A stretch of DNA of 64,000 nt, taken from the NCBI RefSeq assembly GCF_963259705.1, contig NC_081841.1, forward strand, positions 28,695,244-28,759,243. Reading direction: 5' to 3'. Positions within the stretch are counted from its first letter, which is position 1, and each line of letters opens with the position of its first letter. Origin of the DNA: Myotis daubentonii (Eukaryota > Chordata > Mammalia > Chiroptera > Vespertilionidae). The position numbers were made by a program, and so were the translations under genes. Positions 56,944 through 64,000 of the stretch are shown piece after piece. The notes beneath the pieces were generated by a model that did not search any database, had not been told where the DNA came from, and saw nothing but the letters and a program-made list of their open reading frames with translations.

Positions 56944-59305
56944 TTTTTTAATAATATATTTTTTATTGATTAAGATATTACATATGTGTCCTTGTCCCCA
57001 TGTTACCCTCTACCCCCTCCACTCATGCCCTCACCCCCCCCCCCCCCCGTTGTCCGTGTCCATTGGTTAGGCCTATATGCCTGCATGTAAGTCCTTTGGT
57101 TGATCTTTTCCCCTTACCCCCACCCTCCCCTACCCTCCCTCCAAAGCCCGACAGTCCAATCAATGCCTCTCCGTCTCTGGATCAGTCCTTGTTCATCAGT
57201 TTCTGTTGTTCATTATATTCCACAAATGAGTGAGATCCTGTGGTATTTATCCGCTCTCCAGTTCCATCCATGCTGTGGCAAATGGTAAGAGTTCCTTTTT
57301 CTTCTTCCTCTTCTTAAAGAATATGTTTCAGCATTTCATATAATGCTGGTTTCGTGGTGATGAACTCCTTTAGCTTTTTCTTATCCGTGAAGCTCTTTAT
57401 CTGATCTTCTATTCTGAATGATAGCTTTGCTGGATAAAGTAATCTTGGTTATAGTTCTTGCTATTCATCACTTTGAATATTTCTTGCCACTCTCTTCTGG
57501 CCTGCATGGTTTCTGTTGAGAAATCAGCTGACAGTCGTATGGGTACTCCCTTGTAGGTAACTGTCTTTCTCTTGCTGCTTTTAAGATTCTCTCTTTGTCT
57601 TTTGCTCTTGGCATTTTAATTATGATGTGTCCTGGTGTGGTCCTCTTTGGATTCCTTTTGTTTGGGGTTCTCTGCGCTTCCTGGACTTGTAAGTCTATTT
57701 CTTTCACCAGGTAGGGGAAGTTTTCTGTCATTATTTCTTCAAATAGGTTTTCAATATCTTGCCCTCTCTCTTCTTCTGGTGCCCCTATAATTCTGATGCT
57801 GGTAAGCTTGAAGTTGTCCCAGAGGCTCCTTACACTATCTTCATATTTTTGGAATCTCTTTTCTTTTTTCTTTTTCGGTTGGGTATTTTTTGTTTCTTTG
57901 TATTTCAAATCTTTGACTTGATTCTTGGGATCCTCTTGTCTGCTGTTGGATCTCTGTAAATTATTCTTTATTTCAGTCAGTGTATGCTTAATTTCTAGTT
58001 GGTCCTTTTTCATGTCCTCCATGGTCTCACTATACTTATTGAGGGACTCATTAAATTTATCGGCGGTTTCCATAAAGCTCTTGAAAAACCTTATAAACGT
58101 GGCCTTGAACTCTATATCCAGTCGTTTGCTTTCCTCCGTTTCTGCCATTTGTGACCTGTTTCTTTGTCTCCGCATTTTGGCTGCTTCCCTGTGTTGATAG
58201 AGTGGCTTTGTGTGCTAGGTGTCCTGTAGGGCCCAGTGGCTCAGCCTCCCCAGTTACCTGAGGTGGACACTCTTGGTGCACCCCCTTGTGGGCTTTGTGC
58301 ACAGTCTTGTTGTAGCTATGCCTTGGTTGTTGTAGGATCACTGGGAGGAATTGACCTCCAGGCCAGTTGGCAGTGAGAATTAGCTGTGTCTGCAGTGGGA
58401 GAACTTCTGTGCTGGAGACACCCTTCTGGGGCAAGACTTGCTTCAGTGGGGCTTTGGTGCTCACTGAGTCTGCACCCTGAGTGTGTCCCTTATGGATCTG
58501 AGGAGTTGTGATCTGGATGGTCCCTCTCTGACCACTGGGTACAGTGGCTCTTGGATCTAAGGGGGTGCTAATTTAGCCTCTGCCTGAGGTTACACAGCAG
58601 GAACTACGAAGAGAACTGCAGATTCCCCTTCCTTTTTTTGGAGTTTGGAAGTGCCCTGATGCTGCTCAGCTGTGTAGCAATGCAAGCTGCTGTGGGGCCT
58701 TGGGCCTTCTCTTGGAAGCTCTAGGTCTATCTGGCCTGGCTGCAGTTAGGTAATTACAGGTTGCAAATGGCCGGGGCATTCATATGCAAAAGTGTCTGCC
58801 GCAGCCTGGGCAGGGCGGGGTCTCAAGGAATCAAAGGGCGGAGCAAGCAGATATGGCGGAGCCTCAGCCCCGCCCTAAGGAGTCGAGAGTCCCAGTGTCC
58901 CGGCAATGGCTGCAAGCACCTCTGAGGGAAAGCCGCCCTCAAGATCGCCCGCTGCCAGACAGACCAGTTTCTCCCTGTATGAGTTCTGGGTCCCCAGAGA
59001 CTTCCCGGAACCGGATTTCAGAGCCATCGGGAGCTTGTGTCTCCCTCGGGATTCAAAAAGACAGCCGCGTCCTCAGGTGCCAGACCCTTTCTGCGCGCGC
59101 GGGCCCCCCGTACCTCTGCACTCCACCTCTGCAGCTCCTCTGGCTCTCAGTGTGCTTTTCTTTCCTTCTAGTTGTAGAATTTACACTCAGCCAGCTTTCC
59201 TGAAGTTCTGGATGATGTCCGTTTTGTGTTTTTGATGTGATTTTCAATTGTTGTGGGAGGCAGGAATTTCCCGGTGTTTATCTATGCTGCCATCTTAGTT
59301 TCTCC
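56944..59305 (-). mobile_element. ORF1-only LINE-1 derivative (HAL1-like), copy 2
   Basis: 2.36 kb in the opposite orientation to copy 1, with a 10-bp duplication tcattttctt (56934-56943 and 59306-59315). On the minus strand: 5' end 'ggagaaactaagatggcagc' (59303 downward), GC-rich 5' UTR, ORF1 (58175 to 57468), then L1 3' UTR with a C-run complement (about 57036-57048) and tail. ORF2 is absent. It is nested in old antisense L1. Confidence 0.88.
57468..58175 (-). CDS. L1 ORF1 protein (intact reading frame, HAL1 copy 2)
   Basis: 235 codons from an ATG with no stop. L1 ORF1 proteins bind RNA and act as chaperones in the L1 particle. Visible are a charged heptad-rich coiled-coil region (about residues 15-75), a basic linker (PKKKKEKR, about 99-106), and the RRM-like core starting at 'SLWDNFKLTSIRIIGAPEE'. 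'TPGHIIIKMPRAKDKERIL' opens the carboxy-terminal domain. The last about 25 residues (from 'RQLPTREYPYD') leave the standard L1 frame, so this protein lacks most of the usual carboxy-terminal domain (normally about 340 residues in total). The same ending occurs in copy 1. Retrotransposon gene, not a host gene. Confidence 0.82.
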   Translation of the reverse strand: MRRQRNRSQMAETEESKRLDIEFKATFIRFFKSFMETADKFNESLNKYSETMEDMKKDQLEIKHTLTEIKNNLQRSNSRQEDPKNQVKDLKYKETKNTQPKKKKEKRFQKYEDSVRSLWDNFKLTSIRIIGAPEEERGQDIENLFEEIMTENFPYLVKEIDLQVQEAQRTPNKRNPKRTTPGHIIIKMPRAKDKERILKAARERQLPTREYPYDCQLISQQKPCRPEESGKKYSK

Positions 59306-59604
59306 TCATTTTCTTAATCATTTCTTTTTTTTCTCTCTTTCTTGTTTAAAATCTTTACTATTGAAAGTATTACATATGTCCCTCTTTCCCCCCCATTGAT
59401 CTATTCTAGCCCACCCCTGCCCCCCACCCTATGCCTTCACCACCTTATTGTCTATGTCCATGGGTTATGCATATATGCATACAAGTTCTTTGGTTGATCT
59501 CTTCCCACTCACCCACCCTTTTCCACCTTCCCTCTGAGATTTGCCAGTCTGTTCCATGCTTCTGTGTCACTGGATCTATTTTGTTTATCAGTGTATTTTT
59601 TTCA

Positions 59605-59771
59605 CTAGAGGCCCAGGGCACAAAATTTGTGCACTGGTAGGGTTCCTAGTGGCTGCCAGCTGCCAGTGGGACCTCCCTCCCTTTCCCCAGCTGGCTCCGC
59701 CCCCTGGTCGAAATCTCAGACATCTCCCAGTGGAGGAGATAATTTGCATGCTATGCTTTTATTATATAAGA
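59605..59771 (-). mobile_element. Short Helitron (HeliBat-type)
   Basis: 167 bp. On the minus strand it starts TCTTATATAATAAAAGC and ends with hairpin 'gtgcacaaattttgtgcc' and CTGGGCCTCTAG. It lies between host A (59604) and T (59772) inside the L1. Confidence 0.9.
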
Positions 59772-60485
59772 TTATATTCCACGTATGAGTGAAATCATGT
59801 GATACTTGTCTTTCTCTGACTGGCTTATTTTACTTAGCATAATACTCTCCAGGTCCATCCATGTTGTTGCAAATGGTGAGTTCTTTCTTTTTTACAGCTG
59901 CATAGTATTCCATTATCTAAATGTACCACAGCTTTTTTATCCACTAATCTACTGATGAGCACTTGGGCTGTTTCCAAATCTTAGCTATTGTTAATTGTGT
60001 AGATGAATATAGGGGCACATATATATTCTTTCTGACTGGTGTTTCTGGTTTCTTATGATATATTCCTAGAAGTGGGGTCACTGGTTCCAATAAGAGTTCC
60101 ATTTTTAATTTTTTGAGGAAACCCCGTACTGTTTTTCACAGTGGCTGCACCAGTCTGCATTCCCACCAGCAGTGTAATAGGGTTCGCTTTTCTCCACATC
60201 CTCACCAACACTTGTCATTTTTGATTTGTTGATGATAGCCATTCTGATAGGTGTGAGGTGATACCTCATTGTTGTTTCAATTTGCATCTCTCAGATGATT
60301 AGTGACTTTGAGCATATTTTATGTCTTTTGACCTTTTGTATGTCCACTTTGGAGAAGTGTCTATTTAGGTCTTTTGCCCATTTTTTAATTGGATTGTCTT
60401 CCTTTTGTTAAGTTGTATGAGTTCCCTAAATATTTTGTAAATTAACCCCTTATTGGATGCATCATTGGCAAATATGTTCTCCCAT

Positions 60486-60530
60486 AGAGTAGGCTCTCTT
60501 TCATTTTGTAGATGAAAGAGAGCCTACTCT
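60486..60530. repeat. Perfect 19-bp hairpin in L1 fragment
   Basis: Arms agagtaggctctctttcat (60486-60504) and its exact complement (60512-60530), loop tttgtag. A direct duplication of 'tttgctgtgcagaagcttt' follows at once (about 60535-60580). Confidence 0.95.
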
Positions 60531-61340
60531 TTCTTTTGCTGTGCAGAAGCTTTTTATTTTGCTGTGCAGAAGCTTTTTATTTTGATGTAGTCCCATTTGT
60601 TTATTTTCTCCTTAGTTTCCTTTGCCCTAGGAGATGTATCAGTAAACGTATTGCTATGAGAACTATCTGAGATTTTGCTGCCTATGGTTTTATCTAAGAT
60701 TTTTATGATTTCATGATTTACATTTAAATCTTTTATCCATTTTGAGTTTATTCTTGTATATGGTGGGAATTGGTGGTCTAGTTTCCTTTTTTCTTTTTGC
60801 ATATACCTGTCCAATTTTCCCAACACCATTTACTGAAGAGACTGTCTTGACTCTATTGTATGCTCTTGCCTCCTTTGTCAAATATTAATTGAGCATACTG
60901 GCTTGGGTTGATTTCTGGATTCTCTGTTCTGTTCTATTGATCTATATGCTTGTTGTTGTGCCAGTATCAGGCTGTTTTGAGTACAGTGGCTTTGTAGTAT
61001 AACTTGATATCTGGAATTGTGACCCCTCCAACTTTGTTCTTCTTTCTCAAGATAGTGGTGGCTATTCAGGGTCTTTTTTGGTTCCATATAAATTTTTGGA
61101 ATGTTTGATCTAGATCTGTTAAATATTCCATTGGTATTTTAATAGGGATTGCGTTGAATCTATAGATTGCTTTGGGTAGTATGGACATTTTAATGACATT
61201 GATTCTACCAATCCATGAACACAGTATATTCATCCACTTGTTTATAGCTTTCTTTATCTGTTTTTTCAACAACCTGTAGTTTTCTTAGTATAGTCTTTTA
61301 CCTCTTTGGTTAAGTTTATTCCTAAGTATAAGATTTTATT

Positions 61341-61720
61341 TTTTTCTGAGGTCCAATTTATCATTTTTTTATAGATGATTTTTGTATCTGGTGAAAGAAA
61401 TATCTGCCTACCTCAATGTCATGAAGGTATTTTCTTCCAGAAGTTTATAATGTTAGCTTTTAGGTCTATGGTCCATCTTGAATTAATTTTAGTGTATGGT
61501 GTGAGCTAGGGTTTGAAGTATTTTTCCACATGGCTATCCAGTTGTTGAAAACTTACTTTCCTTTCTCCATTGAACTGCTTTGGTACCTTAGCTGAAAATC
61601 AATTGACCAATTGGTGTGATTCTGTGTCTGGTTCCTAATCTATTCTTTTGACTTACACCATATTCTTTGGATTAGCTCCATGAGTTTTATAATATTTTTT
61701 TTCTAGCTTTGTCCTCTCAA
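61341..61720 (-). repeat. Ancient LINE-1, antisense (right part)
   Basis: Resumes the old L1 text: 'gtccaatttatcatttttt', 'cagaagtttataatgttagc', 'ccatcttgaattaattttagtg', 'gctatccagttgttg', 'gaaaatcaattgacca'. Confidence 0.7.
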
Positions 61721-61770
61721 TGTGGCTACTTTTTTGTCCTGCAGATATGTATTAGGTTCAGAGTTTATTT

Positions 61771-61994
61771 TTTCCATTCTTTTTTCCCCCTAAATATATA
61801 TATATTATTGACTTCAGAGAGGAAGGGAGAGGGAAAGAAAGATAGAAACATCAATGATGAGAGAGAATCACTGATTGACTGTCTTCTGCATGGCCCTTAC
61901 TAGGGATCTAGCCCGCAACCTGGCCATGTGCCCTTGACCAGAATTGAACCTGGGACCTTCAGTCTGCAGGCTGTATACTGAGCCAAATCAGCTA
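61771..61994 (-). mobile_element. Ves-type SINE
   Basis: 16-bp duplication ggt(t/c)cagagtttattt with one mismatch (61755-61770 and 61995-62010). Minus-strand head and B-box-like 'ggttcaattctgg', body, tail over 'aatatatatata'. The head has lost several bases. Confidence 0.9.
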
Positions 61995-62010
61995 GGTCCA
62001 GAGTTTATTT

Positions 62011-63182
62011 CTAAAGTTAGTACAACTTCCAAATTATTCTGGATCTCAGAGTATTTACCTCTAAAATAAGAGAAATAAGAACCCCCTTATAGGGTTGTTG
62101 GGGGAGATGAACAATCTACTATACCTTTAACATAGATTATAATTCTAAAACAATAACTGTATGTTTAGAAAGTTACATATTTTTATTTTACTTTATGTCT
62201 TCCTTAATCTTAAAACATGTTTCTGAAATCTTGAAGGAGGGTATGCACCCTTCATTTCAGATTGTGGGGACACCTATTCTGTGTATTTCAGGGAAATAAA
62301 GGTCTAAGATAATTAAAGGGATCATTGTTGTAGTGCCTGAGGCCTTTCTACTTACTGGAAACCTAGTCTAGTGATGATGGTACTCCTTTTTGATATTTCT
62401 CTTTTGTCTAGTTTTGAAAAGGCAAGAACTACTAGATTTCTAATGCTTTATTCTTCCAGACCTTTCGGATTTGATCTCCTTTTTCTTTGTTGTGGCAGCT
62501 ACTCTTTGCTGAATGAATGACCTTTGCTATCCCCAGCCCAAATCAATGCCCGTTTAGATGGTTTAATATTTACCAGGGAATTATTTGTCCCAAAGCTTGG
62601 ATCCAGTGTCCCTGATAGATTTCCATATAGGCTTGAAATGGTGGTGAGGAAAAGGATTCAAAGTCTGAACCTTTCCTTTTATCCAAACTAAAGCAAGCCA
62701 AGTAATAACTCTTTCTCTTCTTCACTAATTAAAGAGCATATATCAAAGATGAATAGGAAGGGTAAATTCTTTTACAACCTTTTCCCTGTTATTGCCCTAG
62801 TTCATGCCTCAATTTTCACTCTCATTTTTAAATGGAAATCTTTTCTTCCTCAAATTTAGTGGCAACTGTTTACTCTTTTGACTCTGTGTTTACTCGATTG
62901 AAACTCTTTGAGCACAATTAATTGATTTTATTTATCTTGGTTTCAGATTTTATCATCAAGCCAAGCACCTGTATTTACTTCATAAATGGCTGTTGTAGTA
63001 AATTGACTACAGTCAAGTGCTAATATTATACCAAAGATAGTGTCAGATATATAACAGATAGGCAATCATTGTTCACTGATAGCAGGAACTCAGTATTTAT
63101 TCATTGATTCATTAAGTCTGAATACATTTTATAAGTGAGCATCAGATGAGTCAGGTGCTCTTTTTCTTTTCAGAAGAATGTT
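62011..63182. other. Intergenic, no recognised element
   Basis: About 1.2 kb of unique-looking AT-rich sequence. Confidence 0.4.
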
Positions 63183-63201
63183 AAAACTGCTCATCTGGAA
63201 C

Positions 63202-63432
63202 CCTAGCTGGTTTGGCTCAGTGGATTGAGCATCGGCCTGCAGACTGAAGGGTCCTGGTTTTGATTTTGGTCAAGGGCACATGCCTAGGTTGCTGGCTGTA
63301 TCCCCAGTAGGGGGTGGGCAGGAGGCAGCCGATCAATGATTTTCTCTCTTATCACTTATGTTTCTATCTCTCTCTTCTCCCTTCCTCTCTGAAATCAATA
63401 AAAATATATTTAAAACAAACAAACAAACAAAC
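63202..63432 (+). mobile_element. Ves-type SINE
   Basis: 19-bp duplication aaaact(g/c)ctcatctggaac with one mismatch (63183-63201 and 63433-63451). Head 'cctagctggtttggctcagt', box 'ggttttgattttggtca', tail 'gaaatcaataaaaatatatt' then an (AAAC)n end. Confidence 0.93.
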
Positions 63433-63451
63433 AAAACTCCTCATCTGGAAC

Positions 63452-64000
63452 TTTGCAGAGCCAATTATTTGTTTTAGCTGCCTGTACCTTTTTTTTGTAA
63501 AGTTATCCACAACATTTGGGTCATATCACCTTACAATAAATGAATGAAAAGAGTCTTTTAATGCTTGTAGTACTAAACTCCTGTGGTGAGAATTCTGAAC
63601 ATACTTATCTCAAATCCTGCCCTATTCCAGTTAGTGTCACAGCCAGGTTCCCATGTCCTTTAACAAGATAGGAGAATAAATACTGTTTTCAAAAGATCCA
63701 GACATGAAAATGAAGTGCTAATGTCTTTTGATGCTAGATTTCCCATTATCTACGGATATGCTTATATAGAAATTGTTCTCAGGTCTGTGATTAATTCCTC
63801 TGTCCTAAAGCAAATTGCTAAATCTTATTTCCTTTTTCATTAATTTATTTTTTGGGGGGTAGAGCTTGGACTTGTCAATCAAATCCAAGACAGCTAGCTA
63901 TGGGAGCACTCCTTAAAGTCTAAAGGAGGTAACATTAGGACTAAAAAGAAAAAGGTAACATACTACACATAGCAGGTGGTAAATGTGTGAGAAGTATTAC
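63452..64000. other. Intergenic, no recognised element
   Basis: About 550 bp to the window end; no gene or repeat identified. Confidence 0.4.

Larger units (their letters stand above)
59320..61340 (-). repeat. LINE-1, antisense, 5'-truncated
   Basis: On the minus strand the ORF2 carboxy-terminal part is legible in broken frames, for example '[20 protein letters not shown]' (near 61180-61240) and 'YMQKEKRKLDHQFPPYTRI' (near 60760), followed by the 3' UTR ending near 59335. Several stops and shifts make it dead. It sits within the more ancient L1 and is itself split by a Helitron at 59605. Confidence 0.82.

Noticed and set aside
63202..63300. tRNA gene (A- and B-box-like sequence at SINE heads, here and in the other Ves copies)
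   Set aside because: The heads lack a foldable tRNA cloverleaf and are followed by the Ves body and tail with target duplications.
5005..64000. Exons of MGST1, the neighbour expected upstream of SLC15A5 in other mammals
   Set aside because: I scanned the open frames for its start and membrane segments and saw none; the gene probably lies beyond the right edge.

Overview
This is nuclear DNA from a mammal, almost certainly a vespertilionid bat. The evidence is several tRNA-derived Ves-type SINEs, Helitrons with HeliBat-type ends (5' TCCTATATAATAAAAG, 3' hairpin plus GGCCTCTAG), SPIN-like and other short hAT elements with perfect 8-bp target duplications, and bat-type LINE-1 sequence, set on an old mammalian background of L2, MIR, MLT1 and MER5. 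The window is about 64 kb, AT-rich and mostly non-coding.

The only host gene I can support is the 5' end of SLC15A5, an orphan member of the POT/SLC15 proton-coupled peptide transporter family, on the minus strand. Exon 1 (4644-5004, with the start codon) and exon 2 (1672-1894) have matching phases, good splice sites and no breaks. Intron 1 is 2.75 kb and holds a SPIN-like element. Intron 2 runs off the left edge and holds a gammaretrovirus-like provirus end (LTR 308-821, proline-tRNA primer site 288-305) in the same orientation as the gene. Everything to the right (5-64 kb) looks like upstream intergenic DNA.

Region by region: 5-15.6 kb is mostly unique or old sequence with two Ves SINEs and a SPIN. 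Tandem double Helitrons lie at 15.6-16.5 kb (+) and 21.4-22.6 kb (-), the second inside an antisense L1. At 26.87-29.09 kb there is a compact non-autonomous betaretrovirus-like element: two LTRs, a lysine-tRNA primer site, an 846-bp interior with tandem repeats and only a scrap of gag, a polypurine tract and a 6-bp target duplication. A solo LTR of the same family lies at 34.48-35.32 kb and a different solo LTR at 37.34-37.82 kb. A short hAT lies at 44.0 kb and long microsatellites at 45.4 and 47.5 kb.

From 51.8 to 59.3 kb, two ORF1-only LINE-1 derivatives (HAL1-like) sit in inverted orientation. The second is nested in older antisense L1s that run to about 61.7 kb and also carry a Ves SINE, a small Helitron and a 19-bp perfect hairpin. 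The right end holds two more Ves SINEs and unique sequence. No functional RNA gene, CRISPR array or bacterial or organellar DNA was seen.

Boundaries of dated elements (those with target duplications or diagnostic ends) are accurate to a few bases. Those of old L1, L2 and MIR fragments are approximate and were recognised by eye.
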